Assembly (NCBI RefSeq): GCF_031177825.1
Contig: NZ_JAPSKE010000019.1
Coordinates: forward strand, 42,725-106,724
Length of the DNA stretch: 64,000 bases
DNA from: Paenibacillus sp.
Lineage (GTDB): Bacteria; Bacillota; Bacilli; Paenibacillales; YIM-B00363
Direction: 5' to 3'
The stretch's first letter is position 1. Each line of letters starts with the position of its first letter. The notes beneath the pieces were generated by a model, which was not told the DNA's origin, ran no database searches, and was given only the letters and a program-made list of their open reading frames with translations. The position numbers and the translations under genes were made by a program. Below, one piece after another: positions 54,923 to 63,457 of this stretch.

Positions 54923-56500
54923 ATGGAGCGAATCGAACGGAAGGCCGACGTGATCGTGTTAGGCGGCGGAACGGGAGGCTGCTTGGCGGCGCTTGCGGCC
55001 GCGAAAGCGGGCATGCGCGTGGTGATGACGGAGGAAACCGACTGGTTAGGAGGGCAATTGACGAGTCAGGCGGTCCCTCCGGACGAACACCCGTGGATCG
55101 AGGAATTCGGATGCACGGGAACGTACCGGGAATTTCGAAAGAGGGTGCGCCGATATTATCAAGATCATTTCCCAATGACCGACGCGGCCAGGAGCGACGA
55201 GCGCTTGAACCCGGGGAACGGCTGGGTCAGCCGCTTATGCCACGAACCGAGGGCGGCGCTCCAAGTCCTGGAGGATATGCTTGCTCCCTATATCCACAGC
55301 GGACGGATTGAGGTGTTCCATGGCTTTCGACCGGAGAGCGCATCGGCCGCAGACGATCGGATAGAGTGGGTATCCGTCAAGAGCGACGATGACGCTCGGG
55401 GGATGGTGCTGCGAGGAAGTTATTATGTGGATGCTACGGAATGCGGCGACCTGCTTCCGCTCGTCGGCGCGGAGTATGTGACGGGAGCGGAAGCCCGAAG
55501 CGAAACCTCGGAGCCTCATGCGCCGGAACGAGCCGACCCGCAGGATATACAAGCTTTTACTTACGTGTTTGCTCTCGATTACCTCGAAGGCGCCGACTTC
55601 ACGATCGAAAAGCCGGAGCAGTATGATTTTTGGTCTCGTTATGTGCCCGCCTTCTCCCGCTATCCGCTCCTGAGCTGGCATGTGCAGGACGTCAATAAAT
55701 CCGATCGAATGAAAACCTTCTCCTTCCTGCCGGACGGAGCGGATCCGATGCCGCTGTGGACGTACCGGAGGGCGATCGATCGTTCGCTCTTCGAGGGAAC
55801 GTACGAAAGCGATATCTCCTTAATCAATTGGCCTCAGAACGATTATTTCCTAGGTTCGATCATCGATGTGCCGCCGGAAGAACGAGCGAAACATCTGGAA
55901 GGCGCTAAACAGCTCAGCCTATCGCTGCTTCACTGGCTGCAGACGGAGGCTCCTCGCCCTGACGGCGGCGTCGGCTATCCGGGTTTGCGGCTGCGCGGCG
56001 ATGTCGTCGGCACCCGGGACGGACTGGCGAAATCCCCGTATATCCGGGAATCCCGCAGAATCAAGGCCGTGTATACGATTACCGAAAACGATGTGAGCAA
56101 AGAAATCCGCAAGGAGCAAGGCATCCGTACCTATGACGACAGCGTCGGCGTAGGGAGCTATCATCTGGACTTGCATCATACGACAAAAACGCAACGAAGC
56201 TATTATATTCCGACATACCCTTACGAAATCCCGCTAGGGGCGCTGCTGCCAATACGGATAAAGAATTTGCTTCCCGCCTGCAAAAACATCGGCACGACCC
56301 AAATTACGAACGGCTGCTACCGCCTCCACCCGACGGAATGGAATATTGGAGAAGCTGTCGGCTGCTTGGCCGCTTACTCCATTCGCAATCAGGTTTCTCC
56401 GCACGAAGTACGGGAGAATCGAAAGCATCTGCAAAGCTTCCAGAGGTGGATTCAAGAGCAGGGCGTCCAGATCCATTGGCCGGCGGGGATGGAGTTATGA
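54923..56500 (+). CDS. FAD-dependent oxidoreductase
   Basis: 525 residues of the FAD_oxidored type (PF12831-like): dinucleotide motif DVIVLGGGTGGCLAALAAAKAG, then MTEETDWLGGQLTSQAVPPDE, YYVDATECGDLLPLVGAEYVTG (the D-A-T-E-x-G-D hallmark) and a C-terminal NLLPACKNIGTTQITNGCYRLHPTEWNIGEAVG. No Fe-S cysteines and no signal peptide. Homologues lie beside sugar-uptake genes and are suspected to oxidise glycosides or modified sugars. Its stop overlaps the next dehydrogenase-like gene (ATGA), so the two probably act in succession. Confidence 0.88.
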   Translation: MERIERKADVIVLGGGTGGCLAALAAAKAGMRVVMTEETDWLGGQLTSQAVPPDEHPWIEEFGCTGTYREFRKRVRRYYQDHFPMTDAARSDERLNPGNGWVSRLCHEPRAALQVLEDMLAPYIHSGRIEVFHGFRPESASAADDRIEWVSVKSDDDARGMVLRGSYYVDATECGDLLPLVGAEYVTGAEARSETSEPHAPERADPQDIQAFTYVFALDYLEGADFTIEKPEQYDFWSRYVPAFSRYPLLSWHVQDVNKSDRMKTFSFLPDGADPMPLWTYRRAIDRSLFEGTYESDISLINWPQNDYFLGSIIDVPPEERAKHLEGAKQLSLSLLHWLQTEAPRPDGGVGYPGLRLRGDVVGTRDGLAKSPYIRESRRIKAVYTITENDVSKEIRKEQGIRTYDDSVGVGSYHLDLHHTTKTQRSYYIPTYPYEIPLGALLPIRIKNLLPACKNIGTTQITNGCYRLHPTEWNIGEAVGCLAAYSIRNQVSPHEVRENRKHLQSFQRWIQEQGVQIHWPAGMEL

Positions 56501-57342
56501 CGAAGACAATAGGATTCATAGATTATTTTTTGGACGAGTTCCATGCCAACGCTTATCCGGAATGGATCGAACAAGCTTCCGGGGGAGCCGTGAAAGTGGC
56601 ATACGCGTTCGCTTTGACGGACAAGGAGGACGGATTGAGCAATACCGAATGGTGCCGACGGCACAACGTGCAATGGATCGATTCGATAGAGGAGGTCGTT
56701 CGGTTAAGCGATTATTTGATCGTGCTGTCCCCGGATGATCCGGAACACCACGAATCCTTGTCCCAACTGCCCTTACGGTTGGGGAAGCCGACGTACATCG
56801 ACAAGACGTTCGCGCCGGATCGCGAGACGGCGTTGCGGTTGTTCGAGCTTGCCGAACGTCATGGTACTCCGATGTTTTCTACGTCCGCTCTGCGCTACGC
56901 AACCGAATTTGCGGGGGTACGCAAGGATGGCATCGAAGCGGTCGCCAGCTGGGGTCCGGGCCGGTTCGCCAATTACGGCATTCACCAAATCGAACCGGTC
57001 GTTACCCTCATGGGCAGCGATCCTAAGCGCGTAAAGTTTATCGGCACGGCCAACGCTCCCGCGCTCCTGATCGACTTTGGCGGAGGAAGGCAGGCATCGA
57101 TTCATCACTTCGGTGGGGACTGTCCGTTCATGATGGCCGTTCAACAGGAGTCCGGAACGTCGCAGATATTGAAAGTGGAGTCGAATTTCTTCGGGACGTT
57201 CATCGAGAAGCTAGTGGAATTTTTTCGGACCGGCCGGCCGCCGGTGGAACGGGCCGAGACGGTTGCGGTCGTCACGATCATCGAGTACGGAATCAAGGCG
57301 GCTGCCGTCCCCCATCGATGGGTCGATTTGCCGCAGGGGTAA
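56497..57342 (+). CDS. Gfo/Idh/MocA-like dehydrogenase, short form
   Basis: 281 residues, shorter than the usual 330-390. It begins TKTIGFIDYFLDEFHANAYPEW, without the standard G-x-G-x-x-G Rossmann glycine motif. The EKP motif appears as YIDKTFAPDRETALRLFELAERHG (D-K instead of E-K-P), and the C-terminal sheet is abbreviated. Related proteins are annotated as oxidoreductases, but weak cofactor motifs make NAD binding uncertain. ATG 56497 overlaps the FAD gene stop by 4 nt. It may be a partner or a redox-inactive sugar-binding derivative. Confidence 0.7.
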   Translation: MTKTIGFIDYFLDEFHANAYPEWIEQASGGAVKVAYAFALTDKEDGLSNTEWCRRHNVQWIDSIEEVVRLSDYLIVLSPDDPEHHESLSQLPLRLGKPTYIDKTFAPDRETALRLFELAERHGTPMFSTSALRYATEFAGVRKDGIEAVASWGPGRFANYGIHQIEPVVTLMGSDPKRVKFIGTANAPALLIDFGGGRQASIHHFGGDCPFMMAVQQESGTSQILKVESNFFGTFIEKLVEFFRTGRPPVERAETVAVVTIIEYGIKAAAVPHRWVDLPQG

Positions 57343-57344
57343 CG

Positions 57345-57446
57345 GAGAGCTGCGACGAGGACCGTCTCGACGCGTTCGTGCAAGCGGCGAACGAGCACGG
57401 AAGAGTCATCCCACTAGGATCGAGCGGCAAACCTTCATGTGAATGA
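57345..57446 (+). pseudogene. Possible 3' remnant of a coding gene
   Basis: Just after the preceding stop, a different frame reads ESCDEDRLDAFVQAANEHGR and VIPLGSSGKPSCE before TGA, with plausible amphipathic helix composition but no start codon. It could be the tail of a deleted gene. It is short, so chance is a real alternative. The rest of the 404-bp gap 57343-57746 holds a terminator and a promoter only. Confidence 0.25.
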
Positions 57447-57475
57447 TCGCTTCGCAAGTTGGAGCGGTCTTTTTT
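57445..57475 (+). terminator. Intrinsic terminator ending the amino-sugar operon
   Basis: GATCGCT (57445-57451) / AGCGGTC (57463-57469), one G-U pair, followed by T6. Confidence 0.7.
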
Positions 57476-57670
57476 ACATATGGGAAAAGTATAAAAGTGC
57501 GTACCAGGGCATAGCGGCTCTGGAGCTTGTCCCCGCGCTCCTTCTACTGGATTGACCTTCGCTCAGCCCAACGGACGCGAAGGAATTACTCATCGTGCGC
57601 GAGCTCTCCGCCATCCCGCCAGCCCTGCGCGTATCGCCCTCGGACCGCTATTTAAAGACAATTAAAAGAT

Positions 57671-57700
57671 TTGTCTCTAATTCTCGCAACGAGGTATGAT
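57671..57700 (+). promoter_or_regulatory. SigA-type promoter of the epimerase/aldolase pair
   Basis: TTGTCT (57671-57676), 18 nt, TATGAT (57695-57700), 46 nt before the ATG. Confidence 0.6.
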
Positions 57701-57746
57701 GGGTCTATAAAAGCCGCATAGCGGAACACGAGAGGGGAACACCGCG

Positions 57747-58763
57747 ATGAGAACGATCGAAGAACTGGAAGCGAAGCTGGCGGAGCCGTCGGCGCAACTG
57801 ATCGAGGATATGAAGAACATCGAGGGAGATATCATGCTGCTCGGGGTCGCCGGCAAGATGGGACCGAGCCTTGCCCGCCTCGCCATGAACGCGATCCGCG
57901 CCGCCGGCGTGAATAAACGCGTCATCGGAGTCTCGCGCTTCTCCACGCCGGAAACGCGGGAGGAACTCGAAGCCGCGGGCGTCGAGACGATCCCCTGCGA
58001 TCTGTTGAACGACGAAGCGCTGCAATCGCTGCCCGATTGTCCGAATATCATCTACATGGCGGGCAACAAGTTCGGCACGACCGGCCGCGAATGGTTTACG
58101 TGGGCGATGAACTCGTACCTGCCGGGCCGCGTCGCGGAGAAGTATAAGAACTCCCGCATCGTCGTGTTCTCCTCCGGCAACATCTATCCGTTCACGCCGG
58201 TGGCGCACGGCGGCGCGACGGAAGCGACCCCTCCGGGTCCGATCGGCGAATACGCGCAATCGACGCTCGGCCGGGAGCGGGTGTTCGAATACTTCTCGAA
58301 CACGTACAATATTCCGATGGCGATTTATAGACTCAATTACGCTATCGATCTTCGATACGGGGTGCTTCTCGAGGTCGCGAAGTCGGTCAACGAGGGCAAG
58401 ACGATCGATTTATCGATGGGCCATGCGAATGTCATCTGGCAGGGCGACGCGAACGAAATCGCGATTCGATCTCTCCTGCAGTGCAGCTCGCCGCCGAATA
58501 TTCTGAACGTCACGGGTCCGGAGACGCTGTCGATGCGCTGGCTTGCGAAAGAGTTCGGCAAGCGGCTCGAGAAGGAGCCGGTGTTCGTCGGCAAGGAATC
58601 CGAAGAAGCGCTGCTCAACAACGCTTCGAAGTCGTTCCAGCTGTTCGGCTATCCGAAGGTTTCGACGCTGCAGATGATCGACTGGATCGCGGATTGGGTG
58701 AAGCAAGGCGGTTCGACTTGGAATAAGCCGACGCACTTCCAAGAGCGGGAGGGGAAATATTAA
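57747..58763 (+). CDS. NAD-dependent epimerase/dehydratase-family protein
   Basis: 338 residues, extended SDR fold. The glycine motif is IMLLGVAGKMGPSLARLAMNAI (G-x-x-G-x-x-G), NIIYMAGNKFG replaces the common NNAG-type motif, and VVFSSGNIYPFTPVA gives the catalytic Ser. The usual Y-x-x-x-K is not clear; GEYAQSTLGRERVFEY offers Y with R in place of K. Substrate specificity is unknown. The stop overlaps the next start (TAATG), and the pairing with a DHDPS-family aldolase suggests successive steps in one catabolic route. Confidence 0.8.
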   Translation: MRTIEELEAKLAEPSAQLIEDMKNIEGDIMLLGVAGKMGPSLARLAMNAIRAAGVNKRVIGVSRFSTPETREELEAAGVETIPCDLLNDEALQSLPDCPNIIYMAGNKFGTTGREWFTWAMNSYLPGRVAEKYKNSRIVVFSSGNIYPFTPVAHGGATEATPPGPIGEYAQSTLGRERVFEYFSNTYNIPMAIYRLNYAIDLRYGVLLEVAKSVNEGKTIDLSMGHANVIWQGDANEIAIRSLLQCSSPPNILNVTGPETLSMRWLAKEFGKRLEKEPVFVGKESEEALLNNASKSFQLFGYPKVSTLQMIDWIADWVKQGGSTWNKPTHFQEREGKY

Positions 58764-59824
58764 TGCGTAAGAATCTTACACCGGAGCTGCTCAAGGCGCT
58801 GCATGAAGGTCTCGCCATTCCGGCGCACCCGCTGGCGCTCGACGAGAACCGGAAGCTGGACGAGAAGAGTCAACGGGCGTTAACGCGTTATTATATGGCT
58901 TCGGGCGCGGGCGGCATCGCCATCGGCGTGCACTCGACGCAGTTCGAAATCCGCGATCCCGAAATCGGCCTGTTCGAGCCGGTGCTGCGGATGGCGGCGG
59001 AAGAAATCGAGAAAGCGAAGCTCGACCGGCCGTTCTTGAAGGTCGCGGGCATCTGCGGACCGACGGAGCAGGCGCTCGCGGAGACGGACGTCGCGGTTCG
59101 TCTCGGCTACGACGTCGGCCTGCTCAGCATGGGCGGGCTCCAAGGCTGGACGGAGGAGCAAATTCTCGAGCGGACGCGCGCCGTCGCGGCTCGCATTCCG
59201 GTGTTCGGCTTCTATCTGCAGCCGTCCGTCGGCGGACGCATCTTCAGCTTCGAGTTCTGGAAGGCGTTCGCGGACATCGACGGCGTCGTGGCGATCAAGA
59301 TGGCGCCGTTCAACCGGTACCAGACGATCGACGTCGTCCGCGCGGTATGCAGCTCGAAGCGCCGCGACGAAATCGCACTCTATACGGGCAACGACGACAA
59401 CATCGTGATCGACCTGCTGACGACGTACCGGTTCGACATCGACGGCGTTACGGTCGAGAAGTCCATCGTCGGCGGCTTGCTCGGACATTGGGCCGTATGG
59501 ACGAAGAAGGCGGTCGAGCTGCTCGAGGAGATCAAGGGCGTGCGCTCGAACGGCTCGATTTCCGCGGAATGGCTGACGCGGAACGTGCAAGTGACCGATA
59601 CGAACGCGGCGTTCTTCGATCCGGCGCACGGCTTCGCCGGCTGCATCCCGGGCATTCACGAAGTGCTCCGCCGGCAAGGGCTGATGAAGGGCACCTGGTG
59701 CCTCAATCCGCACGAGGAGCTGTCGCCGGGGCAAGCCGAGGAAATCGACCGGATGTACCGCGATTACCCGCACCTGAATGACGACGATTTCGTGAAACAG
59801 CATATACTGGAATGGATGAAGTAA
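58763..59824 (+). CDS. Dihydrodipicolinate synthase/N-acetylneuraminate lyase-family protein
   Basis: 353 residues, longer than DapA or NanA (about 295). TIM-barrel elements are ASGAGGIAIGVHSTQFEIRD, KVAGICGPTEQALAETDVAVRLG, VFGFYLQPSVGGR (Tyr of the catalytic relay) and GVVAIKMAPFNRYQT (Schiff-base Lys). The extra C-terminal part ends in VQVTDTNAAFFDPAHGFAGC ... GTWCLNPHEELSPGQAEEIDRMYRDYP. It is therefore a lyase of the pyruvate-aldolase type with an unknown substrate. Lysine biosynthesis is unlikely given its partner gene and size. Confidence 0.82.
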   Translation: MRKNLTPELLKALHEGLAIPAHPLALDENRKLDEKSQRALTRYYMASGAGGIAIGVHSTQFEIRDPEIGLFEPVLRMAAEEIEKAKLDRPFLKVAGICGPTEQALAETDVAVRLGYDVGLLSMGGLQGWTEEQILERTRAVAARIPVFGFYLQPSVGGRIFSFEFWKAFADIDGVVAIKMAPFNRYQTIDVVRAVCSSKRRDEIALYTGNDDNIVIDLLTTYRFDIDGVTVEKSIVGGLLGHWAVWTKKAVELLEEIKGVRSNGSISAEWLTRNVQVTDTNAAFFDPAHGFAGCIPGIHEVLRRQGLMKGTWCLNPHEELSPGQAEEIDRMYRDYPHLNDDDFVKQHILEWMK

Positions 59825-59915
59825 CGGAGAAGGCGTTACGAGAGAGGGTAACGGCGCGATAGGCGCGTTCCCCCGGGCGGGAGCGCCGGACGGGGAGACA
59901 GGAGGAAGAGACGGC

Positions 59916-60599
59916 ATGCGGTTTAAAGATGTGTTTTCCATCATCGGTCCGTCGATGGTCGGACCGTCCAGCTCTCATACGGCCGGAGCGGCGCGCCTCG
60001 GGCGCGTCGCCCGGCAGCTGCTCGGGGAGGCGCCGGCTCGCGCGGAGATCGTGTTTTACGGCTCGTTCGCGGACACGTACCGGGGACACGGCACCGATCT
60101 CGCGATCGTGGGCGGCTTGCTCGATTGGGCGACCGACGATTTGCGGATCGCGCAATCGTTGCAGCATGCGGAAGCGGCGGGACTGTCGGTCTCGATCAAA
60201 GCCGGCAAGGCGGTTACGGCGCACCCGAATACCGCGAAAATTATGCTCGGCGGCGCGACGCGGACCGTGGAACTCCTCGGCGCGTCGATCGGCGGCGGCA
60301 ATATCGAGGTGCACGCCGTGGACGGCTTCGACGTGAAGTTCATCGCCATGTACCCGACGCTGTGCGTCTACCATAAGGACCGGCCGGGCATGCTGGCGGA
60401 GATGACGGCGGTGCTCAGCCGCGCCGGGGTCAACATCGGCCACATGGACGTCGACCGCAAGGGCCGCAACGGCGAAGCGATGACGGTGTTCGAGGTCGAT
60501 ACGCCCGTCGCCGGCGAGCTGCTCGCGGAGCTGGGCCGGCTGCAGGACGTGTCCGACGTACGGCTCGTCGACCTGGAAGCGGGCGTGGGCGCGACATGA
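59916..60599 (+). CDS. sdaAB: L-serine dehydratase, beta subunit
   Basis: 227 residues. The beta domain begins FKDVFSIIGPSMVGPSSSHTAGAARLG, the signature of iron-sulfur L-serine ammonia-lyases. A C-terminal ACT domain (LCVYHKDRPGMLAEMTAVLSRAGVNIGHMDVDRK) likely gives allosteric control by serine. With the alpha subunit it converts L-serine to pyruvate and ammonia. GGAGGAAGAGACGGC precedes ATG 59916. The stop overlaps sdaAA by 4 nt. Confidence 0.96.
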   Translation: MRFKDVFSIIGPSMVGPSSSHTAGAARLGRVARQLLGEAPARAEIVFYGSFADTYRGHGTDLAIVGGLLDWATDDLRIAQSLQHAEAAGLSVSIKAGKAVTAHPNTAKIMLGGATRTVELLGASIGGGNIEVHAVDGFDVKFIAMYPTLCVYHKDRPGMLAEMTAVLSRAGVNIGHMDVDRKGRNGEAMTVFEVDTPVAGELLAELGRLQDVSDVRLVDLEAGVGAT

Positions 60600-61480
60600 G
60601 ATTCCGCACGCTGAAGGGGCTCGCCGCGCTGTGCGGCGAGCAGGACGCGACCATCGCGGACGTCATGATCGCGGATCAAGCGGCGGAGTCCGGGCGGCCC
60701 GCGATTGATGAGTTCGCCAAGATGGCCGAGTATTGGGCCGTCATGAAGGAAGCGGTGCGCCGCGGGCTCACCGAGGACACGACGTCGCGCAGCGGCCTGA
60801 CGGGCCGCGACGCCCAGCGCGTCATGACGCGCATCGAGGCGGGCGACGTCGCGCTCGGCGGCGAGGCCGGACGGGCGATGGCGTACGCGCTGGCCGTGTC
60901 CGAGGTGAACGCGTCGATGGGCCGCATCATCGCGACGCCGACGGCCGGCTCGTGCGGCATCATCCCCGGCGTGTTCGTCTCCGCGCAAGAACGTTACGGC
61001 TGGGACGACGCGAAGATGACGCGCGGCTTGTTCGCCGCGGGGGCGATCGGGTATGTCATCGCGAACAATTCGTTCGTGTCGGGCGCCGAGGGCGGCTGCC
61101 AAGCCGAGGTCGGCTCCGCGATCGGCATGGCCGCAGGCGCGCTCACCGAGCTGCGCGGCGGGACGCCGGAGCAGTCGGTGCACGCCGTCGGGCTCGCGCT
61201 GAAGAACACGCTCGGCCTCATCTGCGATCCCGTCGGCGGGCTCGTTGAAATTCCGTGCATCGTCCGCAACGGCTTCGGCGCCGTGACGGCGCTCGCGGCG
61301 AGCGACATGGCGCTGGCCGGCGTCCGCAGCGTCATCCCGTCCGACGAGGTAATTCAGGTCATGCTCGAGGTCGGGACGTCGATGCCGGAGAAGCATCGCG
61401 AGACGGCGAAGGGCGGCCTCGCGCAGACGCCTACGGGCAAGAAAATCATGAAGGATTTGTACGGGAAGAAGCGTAAATAA
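60596..61480 (+). CDS. sdaAA: L-serine dehydratase, alpha subunit
   Basis: 294 residues carrying the oxygen-sensitive [4Fe-4S] cluster. Cysteines lie in ATPTAGSCGIIPGVF, EGGCQAEVGSAIGMAAGAL and LICDPVGGLVEIPCIVRNGFG, all strongly conserved in the family. The C terminus is ETAKGGLAQTPTGKKIMKDL. The cluster Fe acts as the Lewis acid for serine dehydration, in place of PLP. Coupled to sdaAB by an ATGA overlap and followed by a strong terminator. Confidence 0.96.
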   Translation: MRFRTLKGLAALCGEQDATIADVMIADQAAESGRPAIDEFAKMAEYWAVMKEAVRRGLTEDTTSRSGLTGRDAQRVMTRIEAGDVALGGEAGRAMAYALAVSEVNASMGRIIATPTAGSCGIIPGVFVSAQERYGWDDAKMTRGLFAAGAIGYVIANNSFVSGAEGGCQAEVGSAIGMAAGALTELRGGTPEQSVHAVGLALKNTLGLICDPVGGLVEIPCIVRNGFGAVTALAASDMALAGVRSVIPSDEVIQVMLEVGTSMPEKHRETAKGGLAQTPTGKKIMKDLYGKKRK

Positions 61481-61502
61481 GGCGCGGATCGCGCGCCACG
61501 GC

Positions 61503-61546
61503 AACGGCCGTCGCTCTCCATCGGGAGGGCGGCGGCCGTTTTTTTC
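61503..61546 (+). terminator. Intrinsic terminator of the serine dehydratase operon
   Basis: AACGGCCGTCGCTCTCC pairs with GGGAGGGCGGCGGCCGTT (minor mismatches) and is followed by T7. Confidence 0.85.
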
Positions 61547-61618
61547 GGGATGTCGTGCGGATCGAACGCATGCGAACGGGAAGTTTTCCGTTTAAAGTCC
61601 GACAGGGGGGCCTGCCGC

Positions 61619-62023
61619 CTACTCCTCCGACTTCGAGCCGCCGCCGCGAGCGCCGCCTTCCTGGCGGTATTCGCTCGGCGTCAGACCGGTGAACTTCTTG
61701 AACATCCGGTTGAACGAGTTCAGGTTCTGATACCCGACGCGCGCGGCGACGTCTTGGATTTTCAACCCCGACGCGCGGTCGAGCAGCTCCCTCGCCTTCC
61801 GGATGCGCACGTCGTTCACGGCATCGAGGAAGTTCATGCCCGTCTTCTCTTTGAAGTACGTAGACAAGTAGCCGCCGGTGATGTCCAACTTCTCCGCGAT
61901 ATGGTAGCAGGCGTCCGTCAGCATCCTCGCGAAGAACGCGTTAAGCTCCTCCAGGCTGTGCACGTCTTTCAAATACTTCTTCACGCCTTGCACCCCTTCC
62001 GCGCCGAACGGAGGGATGTGCAT
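61619..62023 (-). pseudogene. Broken YesN/AraC-type regulator (C-terminal part, internal deletion)
   Basis: 134 residues remain. VHSLEELNAFFARMLTDACYHI resembles the linker of YesN regulators, and EKLDITGGYLSTYFKEKTGMNFLDAVNDVRIRKARELL ... VGYQNLNSFNRMFKKFTGLTPSEY is most of the double HTH. The roughly 30 residues normally between them (helices opening HTH1) are missing at ACYHI-AEKLD, and no receiver domain lies upstream. The deletion is in frame, so a product could be made, but DNA binding by HTH1 would be impaired. Confidence 0.6.
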
Positions 62024-62217
62024 GGAGGCGAGCGATTTACCTCGAAGGCAACGCGATCGTCCACTGGTCGGTGCATGGCGTCGCGCCGCCGCCCCCGAGC
62101 GCCGTCTCCGTCGAGGGCGGCAACGACCCGAGCGCGATTTCGCACGAGAAACGCCACTCCTTACGGGCCGCGAAATCCGAATGGACGAATAAGTTGCATA
62201 TAAAGAGGCGCCGCGCT

Positions 62218-63279
62218 TTAGCGGTCGGCGCTCTTTTCGTTTTCCTGTTGAGATAGATAATACGCATACTCCAGTGGTTTTTTATGAATAAGTTTTTTAT
62301 ATTTCACGCACGAAGGGGCGTTGTATATATTTTTTTGGGGTTTTCCGTTTAGTTCGATAATCCATAGCTTGCTTTGTTCGTCGATCGCAAAATCAACGCT
62401 GATTTCTCCCAGCGAGCCCAAGCGATTTTCTGCTGCTTGCGCGGCCGTAATGCTTACCTCATGCAGGAAGTGAAGGATTTTATTCGTCTCTTCCGGGGAG
62501 AGAAATTGCGGAGCGACTTTCTCGAAATCGCGAACGGCATTACACATACTCGTGTTAAAGTAATGCTCGTAAGCCACTCTGCAGGTTACGGCGGACACCG
62601 TCCACTCCCCGATTCGCCCTTTTTGGACAAGAACCCTGATATCGAAAACGTGTTTATTCAGCGGTTTCATGCGAATTCCTTGTTGAACCACGTATTTTTC
62701 TCTTTCAAAAAGATCGTCTATTCGTTTTTGTATATTTTCTTCTTTTCTGCAAATATATTTTGGGGCCAAGCTGTGCAGCGAGATGTGAATATCGCCGTTT
62801 TCTTTGAGCTCGACTCGATGTACGGACGTCCCTTTACTTCCATAAAGAGGTTTTACATACACCAATCGATATTTATTGATAAGTTCCAATATATTCTCTT
62901 GATTTAATAAAAAAGTATCTGGGACTAAGGAGTGGAGAGCGGACTGTTTCAAGAGGCTGTGGAGTTCCCATTTATTAAAATAGTTAATGGTATTAAAGCA
63001 TTTGTTCCTGCCAATCGACTGCTCCAGTCGTCGAATGGTTATTTTCTTTTTGTTAAAACTCCGGTTATAGACGGCATGGGGAAACGGGAATGTGCGCTCC
63101 ATCCACCGACCCTTCATCCGGGTCAGACCGATAATACGCTGCTCCTTCCATTGGATATCGGCCGGGGAAAAGGTGAAGAGTCTTAGGTTAAGGTCATGAT
63201 ATTTTTGATAAAGCTCCAATGTTTTCTTTCTGCGGTTCCTCTTCGTAACTAAAATTCCTACTAGAGGGCGACTCTCCAT
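62218..63279 (-). CDS. YheC/YheD-family ATP-grasp protein (spore-coat associated type)
   Basis: 353 residues. It opens PLVGILVTKRNRRKKTLELYQ, then YNRSFNKKKITIRRLEQSIG. The ATP-grasp portion contains LVYVKPLYGSKGTSVHRVEL (Lys/Gly phosphate loop), KYVVQQGIRMKPLNKHVFDIRVLVQKG and SVDFAIDEQSKLWIIELNGKP (metal-binding E-x-N). This is the YheC/YheD pattern, linked to spore coat in Bacillus. The gene is strikingly AT-rich and AAA/ATT-codon-rich compared with everything around it, suggesting recent acquisition. The collagen-like gene is divergent. The 194-bp gap downstream (62024-62217) shows no gene I can defend. Confidence 0.88.
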   Translation of the reverse strand: MESRPLVGILVTKRNRRKKTLELYQKYHDLNLRLFTFSPADIQWKEQRIIGLTRMKGRWMERTFPFPHAVYNRSFNKKKITIRRLEQSIGRNKCFNTINYFNKWELHSLLKQSALHSLVPDTFLLNQENILELINKYRLVYVKPLYGSKGTSVHRVELKENGDIHISLHSLAPKYICRKEENIQKRIDDLFEREKYVVQQGIRMKPLNKHVFDIRVLVQKGRIGEWTVSAVTCRVAYEHYFNTSMCNAVRDFEKVAPQFLSPEETNKILHFLHEVSITAAQAAENRLGSLGEISVDFAIDEQSKLWIIELNGKPQKNIYNAPSCVKYKKLIHKKPLEYAYYLSQQENEKSADR

Positions 63280-63457
63280 TCCATCACATCCACTTCATCG
63301 ATTTTCTTTTGATATTTAATGCGGGCATAGACATATTGCTATGGGGCATTCACATAGGGTTTATGCCTAAATTTTACAATTGTATGGGTGTTTGCTGTGC
63401 TTCTTTGGTCAAATGTTCCGTATGCTGAAGTACATTTGACACAGGGGAGATGAGCTG

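Noticed and set aside
62024..62217. A coding remnant with WSVHGVAPPPPS in one frame and WRFSCEIALG in the other
   Set aside because: Neither frame has a start site or a family I recognise, and both are short; I cannot support a gene.
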